Part shown: one piece after another, positions 46,285 through 54,522 of the stretch | Position numbering within the stretch: the stretch's first letter is position 1 | Layout: the number at the start of each line of letters is the position of its first letter | NCBI GenBank assembly: GCA_000739535.1 | Contig: DF820474.1 | Coordinates: forward strand, 50,444-104,965 | Direction: 5' to 3' | DNA from: Candidatus Vecturithrix granuli | GTDB lineage: Bacteria > Moduliflexota > Moduliflexia > Moduliflexales > Moduliflexaceae | DNA: 54,522 bases | Position numbers and translations under genes: made by a program | Notes under the pieces: generated by a model | Told to the model about the DNA's origin: nothing | Database searches by the model: none | Seen by the model: only the letters and a program-made list of their open reading frames with translations

Positions 46285-47416
46285 AAAATATACCCTGGCG
46301 GAGATATTAAAAACCGATGGATCTGTTTCATCAGACGGCGTGTTTCAGCCATTCTCCATCAGTTTAACAACTTGTGAGTTTTGTGGAAATGCCCATATCC
46401 TCCAGGACGCCGGAATGCTTCAACACATTCAGAAGTTTTACCAACAAGAATATGCGTTTTTACTTAGTTCCGAAGAAGAAGAACCATGTGAAATCACGGA
46501 ACATACAGCTCGCAAGTATAGTGAGAGTCTTGTTTCTTTCTTTTCTGCATATATAGATTGCGCAGTGCACCATCGGATATTGGATGTTGGCGCAGGAAAA
46601 GGTAATTTTTTAACCGCATTGCATAAAAAGTACCCCAGTATTGAAAAACACGCAATTGAGCCGGGTCCCGCTTATAAACATCTCGTAAAGCATCCCTTTC
46701 TTAAAAGCGCTCAAAAGAATTTTTTTGATCCGTCTTTTTTTAATGAAAAATTTGACTTAGTATCTCTTTCATTCGTCTTGGAGCATGTATCATCACCCGT
46801 AGAGTTTCTCCGCAGTATAAAACAGGTGCTTACTGACAAGCATTCATTGGTCCTGGTTGAGGTTCCTAATTTTTCTCATAATAAAAGCGACTTACTGACT
46901 TTTGATCATTTGTTCAAATATACAGAAACGTCTTTTGAAAATCTTGTCTTCTGTTCAGGTTTTTCTATCGTGGCTCGTCAAGTTGACCCAAAGCGTGTTC
47001 CCATGCAGTTTGTCATTCAACCTGATATTAAACGATCTATTATTGCACGGTCAGAATTCCAGACCTTTATGAATGCCCATGAGTATCTTCAATTTGTCAC
47101 GTCAGAAGCAAACAAAATATCAACTGATCACATCGCAATCTACGGGCAAGGACTTCTATTGCCGTATTTTTTAGGTACTGCAGTTATTAAACTTAAAAAT
47201 ATCAAATGTATCATTGATGACAATCCACTCTATCATCATACATTATATCGCGGTGTAATACCAATTGTCTCACTTGATGAATTTTCAAAGGATCTCCATT
47301 TTGAAGTATCGGCCATATTGCTTGCCATGAATGATTGTTATCATGAGAATGTCTTATCGAAACTTCAGTCAAAAAATCTCAATATTCCAATTTATGGTCA
47401 ATGGGGTTCGATATGA
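46256..47416 (+). CDS. Zinc-finger/SAM methyltransferase of C-methyltransferase layout
   Basis: ATG 46256 gives 386 aa. An N-terminal CPICKKY...CEFCGN zinc-binding region is followed by a class I SAM domain (HRILDVGAGKGNF, LSFVLEHVSSPVEFL). A second Rossmann-like C-terminal domain (IYGQGLLLPYFLG, IDDNPLYHH, IPIVSLDEF) completes it. The three-part design is that of sugar C-3 methyltransferases (Methyltransf_13/14 type), so methylation of a deoxysugar nucleotide is a reasonable guess. Codon use is AT-richer than in the flanking clusters. Confidence 0.88.
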   Translation: MNNTQCPICKKYTLAEILKTDGSVSSDGVFQPFSISLTTCEFCGNAHILQDAGMLQHIQKFYQQEYAFLLSSEEEEPCEITEHTARKYSESLVSFFSAYIDCAVHHRILDVGAGKGNFLTALHKKYPSIEKHAIEPGPAYKHLVKHPFLKSAQKNFFDPSFFNEKFDLVSLSFVLEHVSSPVEFLRSIKQVLTDKHSLVLVEVPNFSHNKSDLLTFDHLFKYTETSFENLVFCSGFSIVARQVDPKRVPMQFVIQPDIKRSIIARSEFQTFMNAHEYLQFVTSEANKISTDHIAIYGQGLLLPYFLGTAVIKLKNIKCIIDDNPLYHHTLYRGVIPIVSLDEFSKDLHFEVSAILLAMNDCYHENVLSKLQSKNLNIPIYGQWGSI

Positions 47417-48309
47417 AAATATTATTAACAGGAAGCACCGGATTTTTGGGGACATTTATTCGAAATCGAACATCATTACAGAAGACCAACTTCATTTTCG
47501 GCTCAACCTCTGACTGTCATTCAAATCATGACCTGGTGCGATTTCAATCTCTTTACCAGGAAGCTGAAAAACTTATTAAAGATGATCTTTTCGCTATCAT
47601 CCACTGTGCGGCAATTATTCCATCTTCATTTTCTGCGGCAACGTATGAAGAAGTTTTTCTTCCCAATATTCAAATGATGGAAAACCTATGCCAATTAGCC
47701 TTCCAAAAACATATACGGAAATTCATTTATATATCGAGTTTTGGTTCAATGCAGACCCCAGAACAATTAGATATTCGCGACTATTACACGCTTGTTAAAA
47801 TTACGGGCGAGCTTTACTGTAGAATGCAAGAGGCTCATGGAATACAAACAGCCAGTTTGCGTATATCGTCCCCATTTGGAGAGTGGCAGCATCAACGCAC
47901 AGTTGTTCGAATTTTTGTTGAACAGGCGCTCAAGAATGAACCCCTGGAAGTTTATGGAACAGGTTCCAGAGAACAAAATTTTACGTATGCCGGCGATGTG
48001 TTAGCTGCTATTGAGGCGGTCGTGAAAGCTCCTAAGATCTCTGGAGTCTATAATATCGTAGGTCCTGAAAGCATTTCTATGCTGAAACTTGCGCAGACAA
48101 TCGTCAACATCTCTGGCTCAAGTGCACCCATTGTCTGTGGAAGGCAGCCCGATCCGCAAGAATTGTACCGACCAGAGTACAATTATACCAGAGCGAAAAG
48201 AGAGTTAGATTATTCACCGTGTTCACTCGAAAAAGGACTGACGCAATATATCGCCTGGATCAAGAAACAACAACAGGGAATCTTGCATGAGACAGTGTCC
48301 AGATGTTAA
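47413..48309 (+). CDS. NAD-dependent epimerase/reductase
   Basis: ATG 47413 (ATGA overlap) gives 298 aa. It shows GSTGFLGTF, YISSFGSM, YYTLVKITGE and RISSPFGEWQH. This is the extended SDR fold with catalytic Ser-Tyr-Lys intact. It likely reduces or epimerises the methylated keto sugar made upstream. It ends the overlapping four-gene unit. Confidence 0.9.
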   Translation: MKILLTGSTGFLGTFIRNRTSLQKTNFIFGSTSDCHSNHDLVRFQSLYQEAEKLIKDDLFAIIHCAAIIPSSFSAATYEEVFLPNIQMMENLCQLAFQKHIRKFIYISSFGSMQTPEQLDIRDYYTLVKITGELYCRMQEAHGIQTASLRISSPFGEWQHQRTVVRIFVEQALKNEPLEVYGTGSREQNFTYAGDVLAAIEAVVKAPKISGVYNIVGPESISMLKLAQTIVNISGSSAPIVCGRQPDPQELYRPEYNYTRAKRELDYSPCSLEKGLTQYIAWIKKQQQGILHETVSRC

Positions 48310-48773
48310 AACATCTGGCTGTATCAGGGCGGAAAAGCCATCGTTTGTGGTGAGCCATGGAAAGTTACACATCGCGTTTAATTTTTTGTTTCCCAGGAGA
48401 TCGCCATGTTTGTAAAGTGATCATGATCTAAGGTGTGCACCGTGTTGCGTAATTCGCAGATGCCAGGCATGATGGTAATTTCTGATATGGTAACTTTTAC
48501 CAGGTCAAAAATATATATTTTTTGTGTCTATATATGTTCGCCTTGTTATCTTCTGATAGCATGTATTATCGCCTTGATTTGCAGATTCTCACAATGTTCT
48601 TCCGGGCAAAAGCCTCGATTGGTCTGGAGGTCCACTCCGATCATCAACAATGTGTATTGGTCACGGGCAATGCGATTGGCAGGGTATCCATCTGAGGCTT
48701 TTACCAGAGGAACACTCAAATTTTCGTTCTATAGAAAATCGCTATGTTTGTAGATCGATTGAGAGGTGTGAGC
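48310..48773. other. AT-rich intergenic stretch
   Basis: I see no convincing gene. A frame at 48433-48753 is rich in Cys, Ile and Phe and lacks a ribosome binding site. ATCGCCATGTTTGTA (48400-48414) is nearly repeated just before the next gene (AATCGCTATGTTTGTA, 48737-48752), suggesting an insertion or a decayed gene between two copies of one start region. Confidence 0.4.
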
Positions 48774-50075
48774 ATGAAGTATAAAATTTTCATTGGAATG
48801 CGCGAAATTGCTGGATACTATACAAACTTATCGAAAGGGTTTCGCGCGAAAGGACATGATGTGACGCTGTTTGATTCAGTCCCGCACCCGTTTCAATATG
48901 AACGTGATGCTGAGACATTACCTCCCCTTCTAAAGGCGTATTCATATTTTGCCGGATTGCGTTCGCAAAGACCTAAGAAGTTTATGATGAGACAAATAGT
49001 GTATCTCATAGCAAGCTACGTGAGTAAAGGTCTTTTTTTTCTCTATAGTTTGTTTCGATATGATGCCTATATTTTCAGCTTTGGCACATCATTTTTTCCC
49101 AAAAATTTTGATTTGCTTATTTTAAAAATATTTCGCAAGAAGGTGATCTGTAACATTGCGCATGGCTCTGAAGCCAGACCGATTTATATTAATGGGGCAT
49201 ATCGTCATCCAGATCCACAATCCTCTCTCTCTACTCAACGGATCATACAAGATTCTTCACGCATGAAGCATAAAATCAAGTTTATTGAACGCCATGCTTC
49301 CCTTGTTATTGCGGCACCATTGTCATCTCAATTCATCAAAGGAAAAGTGATCAACAGTTTTTTTTTAGGGATTCCTTTTAGCAAAAAAACGACTGTCTGC
49401 TTTAAAAATAGGAAAACGGATATTGTCCGCATACTGCATTCACCATCCCATCCTGTTGCAAAGGGTACTCATCTCATACGTCAGGCTATTACTGCCTTGA
49501 GGAACCGAGGGTATGCGATTGATTATGTTGAAGTGATAGGTCAGCCTCATGACGTCGTCTTGAAAGAACTTGAACGATGCGATTTTGTTGTCGATCAGGT
49601 GTATAGTGATACTCCCATGGCTGGTTTTGCAACAGAGGCCGCTTTTTATGGAAAACCTGCAGTTGTAGGAGGGTATGGATGGGCAATGTTAAAAAACATC
49701 CTTCCCCCCCACATTTTCCCGCCAAGCCAAATTTGTCATCCGGATACTATAGAGGAAGCAATTGAACAGTTAATTGCTAATCCTGATTACTGCTTGGAAT
49801 TAAGCAAGCGAGCCCACGAATTCGTTACAGCGCATTGGCGAGCTGAACTCGTTGCTGAAAACTATATCCGGCTTCTTGAAGGTAATATTCTTGACGAATG
49901 GTGGTTAGACCCCAATACTGTTGTTTATGTAAACGGCATGGGGCTGTCAGAAAGAGACGCACAGAATCTTGTCGCAGAGGTTGTGAGGTATGGAGGCGCT
50001 TCGGCTTTACAACTTGATGATAAGCCACAATTGAAGCAAAAATTTTTAGAGTTTGCAAATATTATATTTGGATAA
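48774..50075 (+). CDS. Glycosyltransferase (GT-B fold, GT4-like)
   Basis: ATG 48774 with GAGAGGTG upstream gives 433 aa. The N-terminal half (KIFIGMREIAGYYTNLSKGFRAKGHDVTLFD) and C-terminal half (RILHSPSHPVAKGTHLIRQAI, DFVVDQVYSDTPMAGFATEAAFYGKPAVVGG) fit a GT-B enzyme with the E-x7-E region modified. A segment near residue 400 is unusual for the family. It would add a sugar to the lipid-linked repeat unit on the cytoplasmic face. Confidence 0.82.
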   Translation: MKYKIFIGMREIAGYYTNLSKGFRAKGHDVTLFDSVPHPFQYERDAETLPPLLKAYSYFAGLRSQRPKKFMMRQIVYLIASYVSKGLFFLYSLFRYDAYIFSFGTSFFPKNFDLLILKIFRKKVICNIAHGSEARPIYINGAYRHPDPQSSLSTQRIIQDSSRMKHKIKFIERHASLVIAAPLSSQFIKGKVINSFFLGIPFSKKTTVCFKNRKTDIVRILHSPSHPVAKGTHLIRQAITALRNRGYAIDYVEVIGQPHDVVLKELERCDFVVDQVYSDTPMAGFATEAAFYGKPAVVGGYGWAMLKNILPPHIFPPSQICHPDTIEEAIEQLIANPDYCLELSKRAHEFVTAHWRAELVAENYIRLLEGNILDEWWLDPNTVVYVNGMGLSERDAQNLVAEVVRYGGASALQLDDKPQLKQKFLEFANIIFG

Positions 50076-50083
50076 CAAGTATC

Positions 50084-51514
50084 ATGTCTTTTCTTGGTTC
50101 TTTTGTCCGCGATAGTGTTGTGTATGCGATTCCTTCCATGATCAGTCGTGGGTTGTCAATTTTTCTGGTGCCGCTTTATACCCGAGTACTTACGCCTGAT
50201 GATTATGGCGCTCTTGATCTGCTTACAGCGTTTGCGAGCCTGGTTAACCTTACTGTAGCCCTGGAGGTGTCCCAGGGAGTTGCCCGTTATTACGCTGGTG
50301 AACAGAATACTGACCGTAAGGTGGTTTATGCCTCCTCGGCATTCTGGTTCACTGTTTTCTGCTACACAGTATTTTTGGTAGTTTCGCTCTTTTTCAGTTC
50401 AGAACTGGCGATCCTTGTCATGGGGCGTGACGGGCTTGAGGTCTATTTTCAAATCGGAGTTATTTCCATCGGATTGAATGGTATTTTCTATCTCATACAA
50501 AACCAATTTCGTTGGGAACTTCGGAGTCGTCATTATGCTGTGGTCAGTATTATCGTCTCCTTTGTAACAGCGGGGCTTGCCGTTACCCTCGCTTATATCT
50601 TGAAGTGGGGTCTGAAAGGTTTACTTTATGGAATGGTTGGCGGTGCATTGGTTGGCTGCATCTACGGTTTATGGCATTTGCGTAACAGTTTTCGGTTTCG
50701 ATTCCAGTGGAAGCGTTTAAAAGAAATGCTGCTCTTTTCCGCACCGTTGGTACCATCCGGGGTTGCAGTGTTTATCAGCCACTATATCGATCGCCTGATG
50801 ATCAAGCACTATTTGTCGTTACATGAGGTCGGGCTGTATGGAATCGGGTTTCGGCTGGCGAGTGTTGTTGGCCTGATAATGGTTGGTTTTCAGGGAGCTT
50901 TAACCCCTTTGGTTTATGCCCATTATCGAGATCCGCAAACTCCTCGGCAACTTGCGCAAATATTTCGCCTGTTTTTAGTTTTTGCGTTGATGGTGTTTGT
51001 GATTCTAAGCCTCTTCGCTGAAGAGATTTTGGTTCTCATGACAACCCGTGCCTATTACTCTGCGGCTCAGATTGTCATGTTTCTAATCCCGGCCATTTTA
51101 CTCTCGAATATGTATATTTTCGCGCCTGGCATTGGCATCGCGAAAAAGACGCATCTTATTCTCTGGATCAATCTGTTTGGCGCGGGGTTAAATACATTGT
51201 TTAACCTACTGCTGATCCCGATTTATGGCATCAGCGGTGCCGCAGCGGCGACATTGATGGGTTATAGCTGCGTATTTGTTGTGTATATGCGATGTAGTCA
51301 AAAGTTCTATTTTGTGCCTCATGAGTGGAAGCGGATAGTTATCGCTGTGATACTGCTCTCGGGGCTTGCGTATTTGGTTCCCCAACTATCGTTATCTACC
51401 TGGTTGGTAATTGCGCTGAAGCTTGTCGGGATTGTTGCGGCATTGTTGGTGGTCTTATTGACTGGTTTGATCCGGATGTCAGAACTGCGTAATTTGCAGG
51501 ATTTGATTAAATAA
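50084..51514 (+). CDS. Wzx-type polysaccharide flippase
   Basis: The protein has 476 aa and about 12-14 membrane helices. The N-terminus FVRDSVVYAIPSMISRGLSIFLVPLYTRVLTPDDYG is characteristic of the oligosaccharide flippase family, which moves undecaprenyl-linked repeat units across the inner membrane. It lies between two glycosyltransferases, as in typical Wzy-dependent clusters. No Wzy polymerase is visible in the window, so the cluster likely continues outside. Confidence 0.93.
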   Translation: MSFLGSFVRDSVVYAIPSMISRGLSIFLVPLYTRVLTPDDYGALDLLTAFASLVNLTVALEVSQGVARYYAGEQNTDRKVVYASSAFWFTVFCYTVFLVVSLFFSSELAILVMGRDGLEVYFQIGVISIGLNGIFYLIQNQFRWELRSRHYAVVSIIVSFVTAGLAVTLAYILKWGLKGLLYGMVGGALVGCIYGLWHLRNSFRFRFQWKRLKEMLLFSAPLVPSGVAVFISHYIDRLMIKHYLSLHEVGLYGIGFRLASVVGLIMVGFQGALTPLVYAHYRDPQTPRQLAQIFRLFLVFALMVFVILSLFAEEILVLMTTRAYYSAAQIVMFLIPAILLSNMYIFAPGIGIAKKTHLILWINLFGAGLNTLFNLLLIPIYGISGAAAATLMGYSCVFVVYMRCSQKFYFVPHEWKRIVIAVILLSGLAYLVPQLSLSTWLVIALKLVGIVAALLVVLLTGLIRMSELRNLQDLIK

Positions 51515-51579
51515 CGATTTCTTCGAGAGACTTAAAACGGAATGCTACCTATCTCGATTGCAGTATTGGAAACCTGATT

Positions 51580-52746
51580 ATGAAACGTCAACGTATTCTT
51601 ATCCTTTCTTTTACACAAATTTACCGTACTCCGCGAGTGTATCGCCAGATCGTGTTTCTGAAGGACCTGTATGAGCTTGTTGTTGCGGGTTTCGGCGTAT
51701 TCGAGGCTGAAGGCGTCGAGTTTCATCAACTGACAGAAGTCCGCCCTCGCCATATAGCAGATCGGTTCCTCCGGAAAGGCCTACGAATATTACGCCTGAC
51801 AAGCCGGCAATTTGAACAATATTACTGGTCCATCCCAGAAGTCCGTGAGGTCCTTGCGACGTTTAAAGGTTCGCAGTATGATGTGATTATTGCTCATGAT
51901 CTGCACACCCTTCCGGTTGCTCTTGCTCTGGCAGCTAACAATGGAGCAAAAGTGTTGCTCGATGCCCATGAATATGAACCACGTCATTTTGATAACTCCT
52001 GGCGATTTCGCATGCTCTATCAACCCTATTGGGATTATATCTGTCGGCGGTATCTCCCGCGTGTTGATGCGATGATCACCGTGTGCCAGGGAATTGCAGA
52101 CGAATATGCTCGCGTTTATGGGGTAGCCTGTGATGTGCTGACAAATGCTCCGTTTTATGAAGATCTTTCTCCCGGCCCCACTGATGCAGAGTGTATCCGT
52201 TTGATTCACCATGGAGGGCTGCATCCATCCAGAAAACTTGAAAATATGATTTTCTTAATGGATCGGCTTGACGAACGATTTCATCTGGATCTCATGCTTT
52301 TACTTAATAGTCCTCGTTATGCACGCTATTTACAGCAGTTAAAAGAGCTTGCGTCCAGGCGGCCAAGAATTCAATTTTGTGAACCTGTGCCCATGCCTGA
52401 GATTGCTCGCTCTATTAACCAGTATGACCTTGGTATATATCTCATGTCGCCGACAAATTTCAATAATCGTATGGCGTTGCCGAATAAATTGTTTGAATTT
52501 ATTCAAGCACGGTTGGCGGTTGCGATCTGGCCATCCACGGAAATGGCGCGTATTGTTCGGGAACATGGCTGCGGCGTGATAGCTGCTGATTTTACGATAG
52601 AGGCCATAGCTGAAAAATTGAACAGTCTTTCTGTCCAGGAGATTGAGCGTTATAAACTTGGTTCTCATCAAGCGGCGCGGATACTCTCGGCCGAGAACAA
52701 TTGCCGGATTTTACGGGGCATCATCGCGGACTTAATAGGAGCGTAG
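51580..52746 (+). CDS. Glycosyltransferase family 4-like protein
   Basis: The protein has 388 aa and a GT-B fold. Features are ILILSFTQIYRTPRVYRQI at the N-terminus, DVIIAHDLHTLPVALALA, LLDAHEYEPRHF and the C-terminal LPNKLFEFIQARLAVAIWPS, the acceptor-proximal motif of GT4 enzymes. It probably adds a sugar to the growing repeat unit. Confidence 0.92.
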   Translation: MKRQRILILSFTQIYRTPRVYRQIVFLKDLYELVVAGFGVFEAEGVEFHQLTEVRPRHIADRFLRKGLRILRLTSRQFEQYYWSIPEVREVLATFKGSQYDVIIAHDLHTLPVALALAANNGAKVLLDAHEYEPRHFDNSWRFRMLYQPYWDYICRRYLPRVDAMITVCQGIADEYARVYGVACDVLTNAPFYEDLSPGPTDAECIRLIHHGGLHPSRKLENMIFLMDRLDERFHLDLMLLLNSPRYARYLQQLKELASRRPRIQFCEPVPMPEIARSINQYDLGIYLMSPTNFNNRMALPNKLFEFIQARLAVAIWPSTEMARIVREHGCGVIAADFTIEAIAEKLNSLSVQEIERYKLGSHQAARILSAENNCRILRGIIADLIGA

Positions 52747-52803
52747 TCTATCTAAATTTTCAGTTTGTCGAAATAATTACCATTTTATCGGAGGTTATCT
52801 CTT

Positions 52804-54405
52804 ATGAGCACATTATCATCAATAGCTGTGATCGGCGGCGGACACTGGGGTAAGCATCTGATCCGCAATTTTCAGCAAATCGGGGTTTTGAAACTAATCT
52901 GTGAAAAAAATGAAGACTTATTATGTCAGTTTGCCGAACAATATCCTGACATGGAAACCTGCTTGGCATTGAATGATGCGCTTGCGCATGAAGAGATTCA
53001 GGGCGTGGCGATTGCCACACCGGCCGAAACTCATTATCTGATCGCCAGGGAAGCTCTGCTGACCGGAAAACATGTCTATGTGGAGAAACCTCTGGTACTC
53101 AATGAAGCTGAGGCCGAAGAGTTGATCAAAATTGCCAATGACAAAAAATTGGTGTTAATGGTAGGACATTTGCTGCAATATCATCCGGTGTTTACGCACC
53201 TCAAAGAATTGGCCTTGAGTGGTGAATTAGGACGAATCAATTATATTTATTCCAATCGTTTAAATTTAGGGAAAATTCGAAGGGAAGAAAATATTCTTTG
53301 GTCTTTTGCGCCGCATGATATTTCCATGATTCTGGCCTTAGCCGGGGAAGAGCCGGAAAGCGTGTTGACGACCGGAGGGAATTATCTGCATCAAAAGATT
53401 GCGGATGTCACCACCACTCACCTGGAATTTCCATCGGGCCTGAAGGCGCACATTTTTGTCTCCTGGCTGCACCCGTTCAAAGAACAGAAATTGGTCGTGG
53501 TGGGAGATCGCAAGATGGCGGTGTTTGATGATATGCAGCCCTGGAAAGATAAACTCTTACTCTATCCGCACGAAATTCACTGGAACAATAACCTGCCTGT
53601 GCCGGCCAGGGCCGAGCCGGAACGGATTGCGATTCCTCAGGAAGAGCCGTTGCGGGCGGAATGTCGGCATTTTCTCGATTGTATCAGTCAGGGGAAACGT
53701 CCATTGACCGATGGAGAAGAGGGTTTGCGCGTGTTAAAAATTTTGAACGCCAGCCAGCGTTCTCTGGATTCTCAGGGACGCAAAATTTTGTTGAAGGACG
53801 AGTCCACTCAGCAAGCCCGGCCATCCCAGGCGAAACCGGACTATTTTGTACATGAGACCTCGCTGATTGATCAGAACGTGAGTATCGGGAAAGGGACGAA
53901 AATCTGGCATTTTTCACACGTCCTCTCAGGTTCGACAATTGGCGAACGTTGTAATATCGGGCAGAATGTGGTTATTGGCCCGGATGTGACGATTGGCCGT
54001 CAGTGTAAAATTCAGAATAATGTCTCGGTCTATAAAGGTGTGACATTGGAAGATGGCGTGTTTTGCGGTCCCTCGATGGTATTTACCAATATCATCAATC
54101 CTCGCGCAGAGTTGGTGAAAATGGATGAGCTGCGCCAGACGCTTTTGAAAAAAGGGGCCAGCGTGGGGGCCAATGCGACGATTGTATGCGGCGTGACTTT
54201 AGGACGCTATTGTTTTGTCGGGGCCGGGGCGGTGGTGATCCGCGATGTCCCGGATTATGCTGTCGTAGTCGGCAATCCAGCCCGACAGATCGGCTGGATG
54301 TGCGCCTGCGGCGAACGACTGGATGAGACATTGCGCTGTGCTGTATGTGGGAAAACATACCAACACGGCTCTCACGGGTTGGAAGAATATTCCTGCGCCA
54401 GATAA
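52804..54405 (+). CDS. Gfo/Idh/MocA dehydrogenase fused to a hexapeptide acyltransferase (WlbA-WlbB-like)
   Basis: The protein has 533 aa. Residues 1-330 form a Gfo/Idh/MocA oxidoreductase (VIGGGHWGKHLIRNF, GKHVYVEKPLVLNEAEA, WSFAPHDISM). Residues about 345-510 are a left-handed beta-helix acyltransferase (IGKGTKIWHFSHV, GVTLEDGVFCGPSMVFTN), and a short zinc ribbon closes the protein (CACGERLDETLRCAVCGK). The two enzymes match the separate WlbA (UDP-GlcNAcA 3-dehydrogenase) and WlbB (N-acetyltransferase) that make diacetamido uronic acids. The aminotransferase at 42269 could supply the middle step. Confidence 0.93.
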   Translation: MSTLSSIAVIGGGHWGKHLIRNFQQIGVLKLICEKNEDLLCQFAEQYPDMETCLALNDALAHEEIQGVAIATPAETHYLIAREALLTGKHVYVEKPLVLNEAEAEELIKIANDKKLVLMVGHLLQYHPVFTHLKELALSGELGRINYIYSNRLNLGKIRREENILWSFAPHDISMILALAGEEPESVLTTGGNYLHQKIADVTTTHLEFPSGLKAHIFVSWLHPFKEQKLVVVGDRKMAVFDDMQPWKDKLLLYPHEIHWNNNLPVPARAEPERIAIPQEEPLRAECRHFLDCISQGKRPLTDGEEGLRVLKILNASQRSLDSQGRKILLKDESTQQARPSQAKPDYFVHETSLIDQNVSIGKGTKIWHFSHVLSGSTIGERCNIGQNVVIGPDVTIGRQCKIQNNVSVYKGVTLEDGVFCGPSMVFTNIINPRAELVKMDELRQTLLKKGASVGANATIVCGVTLGRYCFVGAGAVVIRDVPDYAVVVGNPARQIGWMCACGERLDETLRCAVCGKTYQHGSHGLEEYSCAR

Positions 54406-54483
54406 CATAATTTGATGGGCGAAACCAGAACTTTCTGCCCCCAGGTGCATGATATTTGGTAGTGGTATCCTGTACATGATGCA

Positions 54484-54511
54484 CGTTCCCTGAGCGAAGT
54501 CGAAGGGAACG
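54484..54511. repeat. Short inverted repeat at window end
   Basis: CGTTCCCT (54484-54491) and AGGGAACG (54504-54511) enclose GAGCGAAGTCGA. This motif type is a common dispersed repeat in many bacterial genomes. It may serve as a terminator for the fusion gene. Confidence 0.6.
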
Positions 54512-54522
54512 CCTGCGTGCTC

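Noticed and set aside
48433-48753. A 106-residue frame in the AT-rich gap
   Set aside because: Its composition is not protein-like, it lacks a ribosome binding site, and it overlaps the start region of the next gene.
1-54522. tRNA or rRNA genes
   Set aside because: I saw no cloverleaf-like segments with T-loop motifs and no rRNA-like stretches in the intergenic gaps.

Overview
The window is a bacterial chromosome segment of intermediate base composition. It combines an unusually dense block of sensor kinases, many families of nested palindromic repeats and a strict-anaerobe-style nitric oxide/oxygen defence cluster. The gene style (7TM-DISM kinases, two-component propeller sensors, hybrid kinases sharing a small helical C-terminal module, sugar ABC transporters beside a URO-D-like protein, Uma2) reminds me of Candidatus Modulibacteria (KSB3: Moduliflexus, Vecturithrix). 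That assignment is an impression from gene content, not a search result. No rRNA, tRNA, CRISPR array, prophage or insertion sequence was recognised.

Region 1 (1-22257, all + strand): a signalling array of NtrB-like kinase, REC-kinase, lone receiver, DISM-PAS-kinase, propeller sensor plus hybrid kinase (one gene split by a single-base frameshift at a C run), membrane kinase, two very large hybrid kinases and a final REC-kinase. Several genes overlap or nearly touch. No protein in the block has a DNA-binding output domain. Palindromic repeats have entered at least three of these kinases in frame.

Region 2 (22423-32370): a URO-D family protein, a DMT-type exporter and a sugar ABC transporter on the minus strand (permease, binding protein, double ATPase). 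Divergent from the transporter is a two-gene regulator: an NtrC-type sigma-54 activator and a soluble histidine kinase whose N-terminus is a ribose/galactose-type ABC ATPase domain. A correctly spaced sigma-54 promoter lies upstream of the permease, and a palindrome suited to activator binding lies further upstream. I propose that the ABC-domain kinase docks on or near the permease and reports transporter state to the activator. This is the most novel system in the window.

Region 3 (32384-33852, minus): a PAP2 phosphatase and an inositol-monophosphatase-family protein in an overlapping operon.

Region 4 (34228-40033, +): TetR regulator, two-cluster ferredoxin-like protein, hybrid cluster protein, cupin, hemerythrin and flavodiiron protein. 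Three promoters here carry the same 20-bp palindrome (GTTAGT...ACTAAC type), which defines a probable TetR autoregulated NO/O2 stress regulon.

Region 5 (40360-54405, +): a Uma2-type protein, then a surface polysaccharide cluster of two sugar epimerases, an aminotransferase, a metallophosphoesterase/ATP-grasp/methyltransferase/epimerase set chained by start-stop overlaps, two glycosyltransferases, a Wzx-type flippase and a WlbA-WlbB-like dehydrogenase-acetyltransferase fusion.
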